Program-made: the position numbers and the translations under genes
The notes under the pieces: model-generated
Told to the model about the DNA's origin: nothing
Databases searched by the model: none
The model's input: the letters and a program-made list of their open reading frames with translations, nothing else
Shown: piece after piece, positions 17,501-26,592 of the stretch
Numbering within the stretch: position 1 is the stretch's first letter
Layout: each line of letters opens with the position of its first letter
NCBI GenBank assembly: GCA_963824475.1
Contig: CAWGPR010000002.1
Coordinates: 248,001 to 312,000, forward strand
Source of the DNA: Roseiarcus sp963824475
Lineage (GTDB): Bacteria > Pseudomonadota > Alphaproteobacteria > Rhizobiales > Beijerinckiaceae
Reading direction: 5' to 3'
Length of the DNA: 64,000 bases

Positions 17501-18149
17501 CCACCGAGCGCTTGGCTTGAGCGGCCTTCGGATTTTCAACTGACGTTCATCGACGGTCTGCGAGGTCAGGCGCTGCAAACAGCTGAGTGACATCTTCTCC
17601 CGATAGCGCCTCCACCGTTGCGATCCCGAGTGTTCGCCTAACGTCGACTACGGCCTGTCCGCTGCGCGAAAATGGAATCATTCCTCGACGGCGTGGCCGA
17701 TGGGTCAAATCGATCCCCATATCAGCCCTTCGTTCGGCGCGATGACCTCCTATACTCCTAACCCTCGGCGGACACTGATGCCCGCACAGCAATATGCGTG
17801 GCGCGGCTACTTCGTGTCCCACCGCGGCGCACCGCATTGTTCTTCCTCGCGATAATCCCCACTTATCACGACCCAAAACACCCCTCAGACGCCCTAAAAA
17901 GACTCGTTGAATAGAGCCGGTCGCCTTATCAAGCGACCGCCACCGACAGCCTTGGTGCAGTTACCTGCACGAAGCCGGGTCGCCGTGAGTTCGAGGTGAG
18001 CATGTGGCGAACACCTGCCAGGCTTATCGGTCCATCTTGCCGGCTGGGGCGACGGGCGCGCCTCTCTGGACCAGGGTTGTAGGCGGAGATGGTTCCGTCA
18101 AATTGTGTTGTCTTGTCGCTTACTGCACCTCGCCTACCCGGAAAGATCA
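17501..18149. other. Long intergenic region with a palindromic 16-mer, no gene seen
   Basis: About 650 bases without a credible frame. The single notable signal is the 16-mer at 17955-17970. G+C falls visibly from about 17800 onward, which marks the transition into the lower-GC accessory operon at 18150-19902. Confidence 0.45.
17955..17970. repeat. Near-palindromic 16-mer, copy 2
   Basis: GTGCAGTTACCTGCAC. It has the same arms as the other three copies (GTGCAG and CTGCAC) but a different centre. It lies just beyond the 3' end of the three-gene TIGR04255 operon. Confidence 0.5.
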
Positions 18150-18590
18150 CTACCTAATTGCAACGCCGGGAAGAGGCACAACCCATCCGACAACCAGTTT
18201 GTGTAGCTTTCTTCGCTTCGCGTCTTTCACGTCCCAAATTTGACCATGGAACGCATTCGTTACGATCGGGTCGGACCCAACGCGGCAGTTCAGGTCTCTG
18301 ACGGGACCCACCTGCAACTTAACCGCCCCCATTCCCGGGGGCACTTTGGCATCCTCTCTCAGGCCGGCTTCAGCCAATAGCTGGCCTAGATCGACGGATA
18401 CTCCGTTATCTGGATCACCTGTCGTCCGGCTGAATGCAGCACTCGCAATGCGGCGGCCGTTTATGTTCTCGTCCAAGATAACGTGCTGAGCCTCGTTAAC
18501 GTGCCTGATAAGCATTGATTGCGGTGAAATGTTTGGGTCATCATGTGCAATGACGTTTCCACACGCGTCGGTTAGCGGTTTTAACGGCAT
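18150..18590 (-). CDS. Hypothetical protein, third gene of a TIGR04255-type operon
   Basis: 146 residues from the ATG (a TTG 12 bases upstream is possible). A conserved-looking core reads RRIASAAFSRTTGDPDNGVSVDL, followed by a second segment around VGSDPIVTNAFHGQIWDV. No membrane segment or signal peptide. I do not recognise a named family. The gene starts only a few bases after the stop of the preceding gene (18608), so it is very probably co-transcribed and perhaps translationally coupled. G+C is lower than in the chromosomal genes of the window, suggesting transfer. Confidence 0.6.
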   Translation of the reverse strand: MPLKPLTDACGNVIAHDDPNISPQSMLIRHVNEAQHVILDENINGRRIASAAFSRTTGDPDNGVSVDLGQLLAEAGLREDAKVPPGMGAVKLQVGPVRDLNCRVGSDPIVTNAFHGQIWDVKDAKRRKLHKLVVGWVVPLPGVAIR

Positions 18591-18607
18591 TCTGGGAAGC
18601 AATTCGC

Positions 18608-19078
18608 TCAGTCGGAAATTCTTTTAATCACTCCTCGAAGCTGATCGAGCTGCGGCCCCAGCGAAAATTCCCATTCTTTACTTGATGCTAGTTCGTGAGC
18701 GTATAGATGATGGCTTGCTGGGGCGTCGATTTCGATCTCAACGTCCCACCCTTTTCGGTGCCATTCGAGCACAATGCCGCCGTAAGACAGCGGCGTGATC
18801 GAAGGCATGGGCACGCCCTGCATTGTCAAAAGTGCTTCGAGGAGATTGTAGGCGTAGTTCGCGATTGTCGCATTGACGGGTTTGCCTTGGTGCCCGTCCC
18901 AGCCGACAGGCAGCCGAATGATTTCGTTTAATCGGTGGGCCGCCAATCGCTGCCAATCTGTTCGGATGAGATTAAAGGCAGCAATTTGTGAACCTGAACT
19001 TCTTGCTGGACGTGATTGAGCCGTTGCGCTCGTCCCAGCTGTCTGTTCCGAGTAGTCGAGATCATAAGCCAGCGACAT
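18608..19078 (-). CDS. Hypothetical protein with GWDG/GGIxLEW pattern, second gene of the TIGR04255-type operon
   Basis: 156 residues from the ATG at 19078. The N-terminal ~45 residues are low-complexity. The core reads RLPVGWDGHQGKPVN, then PSITPLSYGGIVLEWHRKG and a strand-rich VEIEIDAP stretch. This looks like one small alpha/beta domain. The stop of the upstream TIGR04255-type gene is two bases before this start, strong evidence for an operon. No catalytic motif can be named. Confidence 0.62.
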   Translation of the reverse strand: MSLAYDLDYSEQTAGTSATAQSRPARSSGSQIAAFNLIRTDWQRLAAHRLNEIIRLPVGWDGHQGKPVNATIANYAYNLLEALLTMQGVPMPSITPLSYGGIVLEWHRKGWDVEIEIDAPASHHLYAHELASSKEWEFSLGPQLDQLRGVIKRISD

Positions 19079-19080
19079 GG

Positions 19081-19902
19081 TCAGTCCCTCCGTTTCCAAA
19101 TCTTGTGCATTTCGTCGGTTGTTAGCTCCGCGAAACCGCAAACGATACGATCGCGGGCAACGTCGATAAAATTCAATGCCGCTTCGACTGTCGGTGATGC
19201 AGGGCGACCTCGCCCGATCAACGTAAGTTGGATAACCGGGCGACCCTCGGCATCAAGACCAGGCGATGTCTGTGCGATTACGCGACCGATCGGCTCACCG
19301 CTCTCGTTTGAAATACGAAATCGGCATATGAACGACACGTCTTCGACGTCGCCTAGGTAAGTACCATGGAACGAACTCCAATTCTTAAATACGGTCGAAG
19401 TTTGATCCCCTGGTTGGTCGGGAATGGTTATCGAATTAACATACGTTATCTCGCACTGGTTCGGATTGATCCCCCCCAAGCCGCGCTCAGCTAAGAATGC
19501 TTGCAGTACTTGCACCTCCTCGGCGAAACGAGCGCGGATGTGCTCGTATCGTGGATAGACATTATTCACTTCGACCTTGCGCCAATTATGGATGAAACGG
19601 TCAGCCTGAAATTGTAGCAACTCGTTGTTAGTGTTGTTTACAAACCAGCAGCGCGGCAGTTGCGGGAAGACTCCGAAACTCATTTGAAGCGGCTGCACCG
19701 TGCCCTGTGGAAGGCCGAACGTTTCGAACACGGGTGGGAGGCGTGGGTGATATTCGACGCGACTAAAACGATCGCGGAAGCACTCCCATAGCGGTCCGAT
19801 GTCGACGAAACCGAAGTTAGCGATCTCCTGAAATTGGAGTGAGATAGCCACTTCCGTTAGAGGCGGCGCTTCGAAATCAGGAAGGTGCCGGGGTCGTTCC
19901 AT
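19081..19902 (-). CDS. TIGR04255-family protein, first gene of a three-gene operon
   Basis: 273 residues from the ATG before ERPRHLPDF; an in-frame start 78 bases upstream exists but adds atypical sequence. The opening PDFEAPPLTEVAISLQF and the central NELLQFQADRFIHNWRKV fit the TIGR04255 family, a sporadically distributed group of unknown function often found in accessory DNA. A strand near CEITYVNSI and the helical C-terminus (VEAALNFIDVARDRIVCGF) also fit. It is followed by two tightly linked hypothetical genes. The operon has lower G+C than the surroundings. Confidence 0.7.
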   Translation of the reverse strand: MERPRHLPDFEAPPLTEVAISLQFQEIANFGFVDIGPLWECFRDRFSRVEYHPRLPPVFETFGLPQGTVQPLQMSFGVFPQLPRCWFVNNTNNELLQFQADRFIHNWRKVEVNNVYPRYEHIRARFAEEVQVLQAFLAERGLGGINPNQCEITYVNSITIPDQPGDQTSTVFKNWSSFHGTYLGDVEDVSFICRFRISNESGEPIGRVIAQTSPGLDAEGRPVIQLTLIGRGRPASPTVEAALNFIDVARDRIVCGFAELTTDEMHKIWKRRD

Positions 19903-20087
19903 ATTCACGGGGTGTCGTTTTGATCGACCACAGGTCCCTCTTGCATCAATAGTTGGGTGCTTCGCAAGGGCCTCGACCACCTAAAAGCCTGGGGCCGTGG
20001 CGAGGACGAGCATGTTGTTCCGTCGCGCCAATCACCAGGGCGGCGTCTCCGCTAACCCCGAACCGTGCGGTCCGTGAACCCATCAAA

Positions 20088-20158
20088 TTATGGGGAGCTC
20101 TTCGATGGGAACGCTACGCAGTTCTGGTTGGGATGGACCTCGTAGCGCCGAGCAAGGT
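20088..20158 (-). pseudogene. IS3-family orfA remnant, 3' piece (split by IS256)
   Basis: Reading on the minus strand across the IS256 element, orfA resumes as RRYEVHPNQ, the HTH end of IS3-family OrfA, and then departs into unrelated sequence with a stop at 20088-20090. The catalytic orfB is absent. The matching 5' piece is at 21456-21551. Confidence 0.7.
20151..20158. repeat. 8-bp target-site duplication of the IS256 element (left)
   Basis: AGCAAGGT, repeated exactly at 21456-21463, immediately outside both terminal repeats. An 8-bp duplication is the rule for IS256 insertions. Confidence 0.85.
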
Positions 20159-21455
20159 GGGACTGTCGGAAATCTTGTGCGCGGAGCCGGGTTTCCATCA
20201 GGTTCTGACGAAGCGATCGCCGAACATGATGGCGAACTGGGTCTTAGCCTCGGCCCATTCGCGGGGCGGCATTTTCCATTGCTGAGCGACCTGGCGCAAG
20301 ACCAGGAAAATGAGCTTGGTCGCCGCCTCGTCGCTGGGGAAATGGCCTCTCGCCCGCACGGCCCGTCGCAGCTTGGCGTTCAAGGCCTCGATAGCATTCG
20401 TGGTGTAGACGATTTTGCGCACGGCCGGAGCGAAGGCGAAGAACGGGATGATCTGCTCCCATTGTCGCCGCCAGATCTGGCCGATCGCCGCATATTTGCG
20501 GCCCCATGAGCCGTCCTCGAAGGCCTCCAAGGCCTTGCGGCCGGCCTCGGCGTCGGCGGCGCGGTAGATTTTCCGTAGCTCGGCGACGACGGGCTTCCGG
20601 TCTTTCCAGGACACGAAATCCAGCGAATTGCGGATGAGATGGACGATGCAGGTTTGAACCGTGGCCTGCGGAAAGACCGCCTCGATCGCCTCCGGAAAGC
20701 CCTTCAGGCCGTCGACGACGGCGATCAGGATGTCCTCGACGCCGCGGGCCTTCAGCTCGTTCATCACCTTGAGCCAGAATTTGGCGCCCTCGGTCGTCTC
20801 GATCCAGAGCCCGAGAATGTCCTTCGTTCCATCTGCTGCGACGCCAAGCGCGAGATAGACAGCCTTGTTGCGCACCAGGCCTTCGTCGCGGATCTTGACC
20901 CTGATGGCGTCGAAGAAAACCAGCGGATAGCTCGTCTCGAGCGGCCGGTTCTGCCATTCGGCCACGGTCTCGAGCACGGCGTCGGTGACCGTCGAAATCA
21001 GGTCCGGCGACACCTCCAGCCCGTAAAGCTCTAGGAGATGGCCCTGGATCTCGCGAACCGTCATGCCGCGCGCGTACATCGACACGATCTTGTCGTCGAA
21101 GCCGGGAAACCGCCGCTGGTAGCGCTGGATCAGCTTCGGATCGAATGTGCCTTCCCGATCGCGCGGAATGCGGATGTCGATCTTGGCCGTCTCCGTCAGG
21201 ACCGTCTTCTTTGAAGAGCCGTTGCGCCGGTTCCGGGAACCCTCCGCGGCTTCATTGTCGAGATGATCGTCGAGCTCGGCGTTCAGCACCCGTTCCGCCA
21301 GAGCCTTCTTCAGCTCATCGAAAAGACCGTCCTTCGAAAACACAGCCTTCGGGTCGCGGCCAGCCAAAAGATCGTCCAGCGTGTCCTTCTTGATCGCCAT
21401 ACTCGCCCTCCATCGACGCGATTATGGCCCCACGCACGAAATTCCTGACAGTCCC
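20159..21455. mobile_element. IS256-family insertion sequence, complete
   Basis: 1297 bp. The ends are imperfect inverted repeats beginning GGGACTGTC, followed by GGAAT and GTGCG blocks. An exact 8-bp direct repeat flanks them. One intact transposase is inside. The element sits within an older IS3-family orfA, so it is the younger of two nested insertions. Intact ends, gene and duplication suggest a recent, possibly still active insertion. Confidence 0.9.
20198..21400 (-). CDS. IS256-family transposase
   Basis: 400 residues, full length for the family. The mutator-type DDE core is visible: FFDAIRVKIRD (first Asp), AVVDGLKGFPEAI (second Asp, DGLKG), then the helical CIVHLIRNS segment and YTTNAIEALNAKLRR carrying the Glu. 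The N-terminal ~90 residues bind the terminal repeats. No frameshift or stop. It catalyses movement of the surrounding 1297-bp element through a circular intermediate, as known for the family. Confidence 0.92.
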   Translation of the reverse strand: MAIKKDTLDDLLAGRDPKAVFSKDGLFDELKKALAERVLNAELDDHLDNEAAEGSRNRRNGSSKKTVLTETAKIDIRIPRDREGTFDPKLIQRYQRRFPGFDDKIVSMYARGMTVREIQGHLLELYGLEVSPDLISTVTDAVLETVAEWQNRPLETSYPLVFFDAIRVKIRDEGLVRNKAVYLALGVAADGTKDILGLWIETTEGAKFWLKVMNELKARGVEDILIAVVDGLKGFPEAIEAVFPQATVQTCIVHLIRNSLDFVSWKDRKPVVAELRKIYRAADAEAGRKALEAFEDGSWGRKYAAIGQIWRRQWEQIIPFFAFAPAVRKIVYTTNAIEALNAKLRRAVRARGHFPSDEAATKLIFLVLRQVAQQWKMPPREWAEAKTQFAIMFGDRFVRT

Positions 21456-21551
21456 AGCAAGGTCGGCGACCGTCGCCTGCTCCCGCAGCGCCTCCAGCGC
21501 GATCTTCGCCTTCAACCCGGCGTCAATCCGACGCCTCGTCTTCTTCGTCAT
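21456..21551 (-). pseudogene. IS3-family orfA remnant, 5' piece
   Basis: The frame starts MTKKTRRRIDAGLKAKIALEAL and runs to VADLA at the IS256 junction, the N-terminal helices of an IS3-family OrfA. It rejoins RRYEVHPNQ at 20158 once IS256 is removed. The DNA just upstream (to about 21620) looks like the left end of the same element. No orfB is present, so this is a dead fragment. Confidence 0.75.
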
Positions 21552-22361
21552 CGTTCGCTCCGTCTATCAAAGGGAGCGGCCGTTCTCCAACTGAGCCCTT
21601 GGTCCCAAAATCGGGGTCCACTTCACTATCTCTTCCCAGTTTCGAAGCTCCCCGGCAAACACCCACCCCATTTGCGTCCTTTATCGGCCACTTGTCCGGC
21701 CGGAGAGCGTAACCGCTTGCGCCCTGCATCGCTTGGGTGGGGGCGCACGTACTTTTTATCTGGCAGCCCGTATCGGGACCAAGCGTTACATCCTTGTTCG
21801 ATCGCGCTGCCCAAAACGTGCCTAAGACAACGTTCTTCAATCGCAGCGAGTCGCGCAGCCTCAGCTCTGCGTCGCTCTTGTTCGGCACGATCGCGCTGCT
21901 CTTGGTCTTTGCGGCGCAGAATTTCGCTTATGAGCTTGTGGTTGACCGTACCCATATTCGCCCTCCACGCAGCTAGCCGACGGGCCGGCGGTACGTCGCG
22001 GAATTTACGCTTTATGTTCGTAGGCTACACTGTGGTCGCACTAGGTCAAGATGCGCTTGCCATTAACCTTGTTGACTCAAAGTAGGTGTCGCAGGCGGTA
22101 GGAGCCTACGAGCAGCCGCCCCTGCGGCGCGTGACATGGCGGTGGCCGCCAGCACGTGCTGACTTCTTTCAGAGGACGCGACAAACGGGCGGACTATAGA
22201 GACGCCCCTTCATGGCAACCGCATAAAGGCAGAAAGGGTCCCGGCCAAGAGTGGAAGAGCGCTCTATTCGCGATAAATCCGCCGCCCAAGATCGAGCGTC
22301 TCGATGGCCTGAGGGCGGCTGTCGCGAACGTCTTGGGAGACCGGACCCGGATGGCCAGTTA
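21552..22361. other. Intergenic debris between the IS3 remnant and the defence island
   Basis: About 800 bases. The first ~70 are probably the IS3 left end. Frames on both strands between 21620 and 22080 overlap each other and none has a recognised domain. A small charged frame (minus, 21626-21955, rich in Glu/Arg) could be a gene but has no other support. Confidence 0.4.
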
Positions 22362-22377
22362 GTGTAGGTGCCTGCAC
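22362..22377. repeat. Near-palindromic 16-mer, copy 3
   Basis: GTGTAGGTGCCTGCAC, one base different from the copy at 36056-36071 and in the same orientation. It lies at the left edge of the DUF499 island, about 110 bp before a recombinase tail. Confidence 0.6.
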
Positions 22378-22483
22378 TCGGCGCTTGGGCCGAGGTCGAG
22401 GCGTAGGTCCAGGCTGGTGTTCCGCGCCGTCAACCGCGACGGCCACGCCTCCGCTCAGCCCGCCCCCCGAGCCGTGTAGTCCA

Positions 22484-22582
22484 CGAGAGCGTCGAAGCGG
22501 CCACGCCTCTGACTTCATGCTCGCGTGTTGCGTCCGGGACGGCGAACTATTCGTCTACAACGCGGCTGGGGCGCTGCTGTGA
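22484..22582 (+). pseudogene. Tyrosine recombinase, short C-terminal remnant
   Basis: About 32 residues match the tails at 1-170 and 3277-3468: RRSGHASDFML, then VRDGELFVYNAAGALL and a stop. The Arg-Tyr pair that holds the catalytic Tyr is replaced by Cys-Cys (LACCVRDG), and all other domains are missing. It is certainly inactive. Its place just left of the DUF499 gene mirrors the tails that precede other accessory genes. Confidence 0.65.
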
Positions 22583-22779
22583 TTGCTGCACCAGAGGCGC
22601 TCCGTTCGCTGTGCCCGTTTGAGGCACTGAAGTCACAGGATATTACACCCTTCAAGCCGGTCTTGGTTGCGCATGGCCTCAAATCGGCCGAAACCTCCCA
22701 CCCAGAGGCGGAACCTCGGCGGGAGTGATACAAGCCTCCCGAACGTCCTCCGCCGAGACAATTGCGCTTAGGCCGCCCT

Positions 22780-25700
22780 ATGCCGATTTCGACCGTCAAG
22801 CAGCTTTGCATTCCGAGCGCCGTAGTCACGAGCGATAGTCTCGTCGAACAGGTCGCTCAGATCGAGGATTTTGCGTTGGGTAGGATTGAGGGGCGCGAGT
22901 TTTTCCGGCGCAACTACTTCACCGCCGGTCTGGAGCTTCTGGTCAAGCGCGGCTTTGCGCGCCTCGCCGGAAAGAGCGAGGACGGCGCATTCTACCTGAC
23001 CCAGGCTATGGGCGGCGGCAAGACGCACAGCTTGATCGCGTTCGGGCTGCTCGCTTCCGACCCCGCGCTCCGTCGCGAAGTCGCGCCAAAGCTGACCGGG
23101 GGGGACGGCTTCGGCACGGCCAAAGTGGTCATCTTCAACGGTCATCAGAACCCCGAGACGTTGCTCTGGGGTTACATCGCGGACAAGCTCGGCAGGTCCG
23201 ATGTCATGGCCCCGTTCTGGCGGAACGGAGCGAAGACGCCTGGCGTCAACGAGTGGGTTGCGGTTCTCGGCGACGAGCCGATCCTCTTCCTGCTCGACGA
23301 GCTGCCGTCCTACCTGCAAATGGCGCAGGGCGAGCCGGTCGGCGCGACGACGCTGGGAGAGCTGACGATCGGGGCGCTGGAGCGCCTGTTCAATGCCCTC
23401 CCGCGATGCCAGCGCGCCTGTGTCGTCGTGACGAACCTCAAGGACGACGTCTACCACGACGGGTCGAGTCAACTGCGCACCTTGGTCGAAAGCCTCACCA
23501 AGCACTACGACCGGAACGCCCAAGCCATCACGCCGGTACAGCAGAACACCGGCGAGGTCTTTGCGATCGTCCGCAAGCGCTTGTTCGACGGGTTGCCAGG
23601 ACAGGACCGGATCGACGAGGTCGCGCAAGCCTACGTAGACGCGCTGCAGAAGGCAAAGCGCGTCGACACGATCCCCTCCACGCCGGAGACCTTCGTCGAG
23701 CGCATCCGTGAGACTTACCCGTTCCATCCGTCCATCCGGGACATTGTGGCCCGCTTCGCCGAGAACCGGGGCTACCAGAAGACGCGGGCCTTGATCCGCC
23801 TGTTGCGGCTGGCCGTGCGTGGAGCCCTCGCGCGCGGAGACGCCCCGTTCCTGATCGGCCTTCACCACCTGGATTTCAATGACCAGGTGACGTTGGAAGA
23901 AATTCGGAAGATCAACCCTGCCTACGGCAACGCCATTTCGCGCGACGTCGCTGACCGTGGACAGGCCCTCGCCGAGCGAATTGACCAAGCCGACGGGAGC
24001 CCGACCGCGTCGGACGCGGCCAAGGTCCTGCTCATGTCTTCGCTGTCGGCCGCCGAAACGCCTTTGCGCGGGCTAACGGACGGCGAGCTGATCGAAACTC
24101 TGGTCGATCCCTTGCGCGCAGTGTCGGAGATCAAGGGCGCGTTAAACCGTCTGCAAAGCGCGGCGTGGTATCTGTTCCTGGGCGTCGACCAGCGCGTCTT
24201 CTTCGGTCAGACCGCAAACGTGACGGCCGAGATCACCGAGATCGCGCAGAACATTGCCGACGAGCAGGTCGACAGCACGTTGCGCGAAAAGTTGCAGGAG
24301 GTCTTCAGGCCCCGTCTGGGCCAGCTCTATTCGGAACGGATGGCCATCCTGCCCCCGCTCGATGAAATCCAACTCGACGAGGATCGGCCGACCCTCATCA
24401 TCTTGGAGCGGCCAGCCGATAGGCTGCCACAGGACTTCGTGGACTGGTGGAACAAGCAGGACCTACAAAATCGGGTTCTCGTTCTCACCGCCGACCCCAA
24501 CGCGGTGACGACGCTGCGGCTTAGCGCACGGAGAATTCGGGCGATCGGCAAGGTTGAGGAGCGCATTCGGGCGCAGCATGGCCAGGGATCGTCGCAGATG
24601 GCGGAACTCGACGGCGTGCGTGATCGGGAAGCCGCCAACTTCACCAGCGCGCTGCGTGAGACCTTCAAGACTATCGTATTCCCGATGACGAGGGTGCTGC
24701 GGCGCGTTGACGACTTCCGCATGGAGTTCGATCGCAACGATTATTCCGGCGAGCAGCAGATCATCGACACGCTTACTAAGCGCGGCAAATTCGTCCCTTC
24801 GGATCAGTTCGACGCGAAGTTCGATACGATCCGGCTCGACGCCGAGGACATTCTGTTTGACGCCGACGCTGTGCAGGCGTCGTCGTTGAGGCGCAACGCC
24901 GCCGCGCGACCGGGCTGGTTTTGGTTGCCCAGGGGCGGACTCGATCAGCTCGTCAAGACATCGGTGCTGCGCGGGTTCTGGCGGGAGAAAGACGGTCTTG
25001 TCGCCAAGAAGTGGGTCCGGCGCACGCGGGTCGTCGCGCGTCAAGACGATTTTGCGTCGGACCCGATGGAGACCGGGCGGTTCCAGATCAACGTGACCCC
25101 CGAGGATGCAGACATCGTCTACGTCTCTGAGAGCGGTCCAGCTGACCCTGCGAAGGCGGCGAAAATGAGCGGGCGGGTTTACGAAACCGCCGCTCCTGCC
25201 GTCTGGTTTCTCGCCGTGGACTCCAAAGGCATCGCGACCACAGGCGACATTTGCGAGTGGCGCGCTCCGATTAGAGTTCGGCCAAATGTGACGCGGGTTT
25301 CCGGCGGCTACAGGGTCGCCCTCGCGGCGATCCCTCGCGTCGCCGTCATTCACGCTACATTCGACGGGTCGGACCCGAGACAGGGCGCTGTTGTCCCCCT
25401 GGGCGAAATCGACGCGCCCAAGGGGGCAAGTCAACTTCGCGTCATAGCGGAGGTCCGCGGCGTCTTTGGTCAGGAGGAAACCGCGCCGTTAGGCGGAGGA
25501 TTTGAGGACGGGTCTGCGGGTGGCGCAGGAGCGGCGAGGCCGAGGGCTGCGCTAAAGCCAGACGCCCCCGCGCAACTCGTCTCGCGTTTCGAGCCGAAGG
25601 ACACCGCCGCCGCCTTCTCCGCCCTCGATCGGCTTGCCAAAATTCCAGACGCCAAGGTCCTTGGCGGCTCGGTCGAATTGAACGGACAGCGATCGGAAGG

Positions 25701-25914
25701 CGATTTCCTGTCGTTGCGGCTCGGGCGAGACGTCGCCGTTCCGGCCGCAGAACTCGACAAGAGCGTGAAGGAGTTGGCGAGGCTGCTTGACGCGCCGCAG
25801 CCGACGGTCAAATTGACTCTGTACCAAATCGCGTTCCCGTCCGGCCGCGATCTCATGAGCTTCTGCGACGTGAGCGGCGAGGACTTCGATCGCATCGACT
25901 GGAAGCAGGAATAG
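22780..25914 (+). CDS. DUF499 AAA+-like ATPase of a methylase/helicase defence locus
   Basis: 1044 residues from the ATG before PISTVKQLC; a TTG 18 bases upstream is possible. The Walker A motif MGGGKTHS lies about 80 residues in and a Walker B-like LFLLDELP about 95 residues later. The protein fits DUF499 (COG1483), large ATPases encoded with adenine-specific DNA methylases in defence islands. The C-terminal ~130 residues (after a Gly/Ala-rich linker) probably form a separate domain. DUF3780 begins 5 bases after its stop, so they are one operon. It likely powers a DNA-directed effector step; the mechanism is unknown. Confidence 0.88.
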   Translation: MPISTVKQLCIPSAVVTSDSLVEQVAQIEDFALGRIEGREFFRRNYFTAGLELLVKRGFARLAGKSEDGAFYLTQAMGGGKTHSLIAFGLLASDPALRREVAPKLTGGDGFGTAKVVIFNGHQNPETLLWGYIADKLGRSDVMAPFWRNGAKTPGVNEWVAVLGDEPILFLLDELPSYLQMAQGEPVGATTLGELTIGALERLFNALPRCQRACVVVTNLKDDVYHDGSSQLRTLVESLTKHYDRNAQAITPVQQNTGEVFAIVRKRLFDGLPGQDRIDEVAQAYVDALQKAKRVDTIPSTPETFVERIRETYPFHPSIRDIVARFAENRGYQKTRALIRLLRLAVRGALARGDAPFLIGLHHLDFNDQVTLEEIRKINPAYGNAISRDVADRGQALAERIDQADGSPTASDAAKVLLMSSLSAAETPLRGLTDGELIETLVDPLRAVSEIKGALNRLQSAAWYLFLGVDQRVFFGQTANVTAEITEIAQNIADEQVDSTLREKLQEVFRPRLGQLYSERMAILPPLDEIQLDEDRPTLIILERPADRLPQDFVDWWNKQDLQNRVLVLTADPNAVTTLRLSARRIRAIGKVEERIRAQHGQGSSQMAELDGVRDREAANFTSALRETFKTIVFPMTRVLRRVDDFRMEFDRNDYSGEQQIIDTLTKRGKFVPSDQFDAKFDTIRLDAEDILFDADAVQASSLRRNAAARPGWFWLPRGGLDQLVKTSVLRGFWREKDGLVAKKWVRRTRVVARQDDFASDPMETGRFQINVTPEDADIVYVSESGPADPAKAAKMSGRVYETAAPAVWFLAVDSKGIATTGDICEWRAPIRVRPNVTRVSGGYRVALAAIPRVAVIHATFDGSDPRQGAVVPLGEIDAPKGASQLRVIAEVRGVFGQEETAPLGGGFEDGSAGGAGAARPRAALKPDAPAQLVSRFEPKDTAAAFSALDRLAKIPDAKVLGGSVELNGQRSEGDFLSLRLGRDVAVPAAELDKSVKELARLLDAPQPTVKLTLYQIAFPSGRDLMSFCDVSGEDFDRIDWKQE

Positions 25915-25919
25915 AAGCC

Positions 25920-26576
25920 ATGCAACCCGCTCCCGCCAGCTTCGATTGCGCCGACATTTACCAGGAGCATGGCTACCTCGTGCGCCTGACAAAAGGCCGT
26001 GAGGGGAAGGCGCAGGTCTTCGAGGTCTTCGGTCGCCTCCCGAGCGATCGCGAGTCGCAGTGGGCTCCCGAGACCGTGTTTCGATGCGAGGTCGAGCGCG
26101 ACATCTGGGACGTCGTCTCGCCCGAGGCGCGCGCTGAGTTCAATCAACGTCTCAAGGCGGAGGGAAAGCCGAGCGGCCGCTGGGGCGCGGACGAGACGAG
26201 TGTGCAACGCCTTTTCGGCAAGGAGTTGCTCGTGCTGTTGTGGGCCGTGGAGGCGCGAGACGTGACGGCCGAAGAGATGGCCGTCGCGATCCGCAATTGG
26301 CATGGGCTCAAGCCAGAGGAACGTTGGTGGCTTTATACGATGACGGCGGCGGCGACGGGGCTCGCGCATCAAGCCGGCATGGGCTGGCGCGGGGCGCTGC
26401 GGCAAGCCCTGTGCTTCGGCACACGCTCCGATGCCTTCAACCTGCGCGCGGTCGCTGGTCGGGGGACCTTGGAGCCCCGCGCCAACGTCAAGTTTGTAAC
26501 ATCTCGGCCGAAAAAGGCGCGCGAACACAAGAACAATGGTCCGGAGCTTTTTCTGAAGCCGACGGCCGCTGAGTGA
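25920..26576 (+). CDS. DUF3780 protein of the defence locus
   Basis: 218 residues. The helical C-terminal half reads NWHGLKPEERWWLYTMTAAATG followed by GWRGALRQALCF, characteristic of DUF3780, which occurs almost only beside DUF499 and DUF1156 genes. The last ~25 residues are basic (RPKKAREHKNNG). It has no catalytic motif I can identify and may be a scaffold or specificity subunit. It starts 5 bases after DUF499 and ends 16 bases before the methylase start. Confidence 0.85.
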   Translation: MQPAPASFDCADIYQEHGYLVRLTKGREGKAQVFEVFGRLPSDRESQWAPETVFRCEVERDIWDVVSPEARAEFNQRLKAEGKPSGRWGADETSVQRLFGKELLVLLWAVEARDVTAEEMAVAIRNWHGLKPEERWWLYTMTAAATGLAHQAGMGWRGALRQALCFGTRSDAFNLRAVAGRGTLEPRANVKFVTSRPKKAREHKNNGPELFLKPTAAE

Positions 26577-26592
26577 GGGGGCTCACTGCGTC

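Noticed and set aside
20020..20090. Stretch with CCGAACCGTGCGGTCC that recalled a group II intron 3' end
   Set aside because: No domain V hairpin or reverse-transcriptase gene could be found next to it.
21626..21955. Small charged minus-strand frame (MGTVNHKLISEILRR...)
   Set aside because: Overlaps another open frame, has no recognised domain or ribosome-binding site, and its second half is unlike protein. It may be real but support is too weak.
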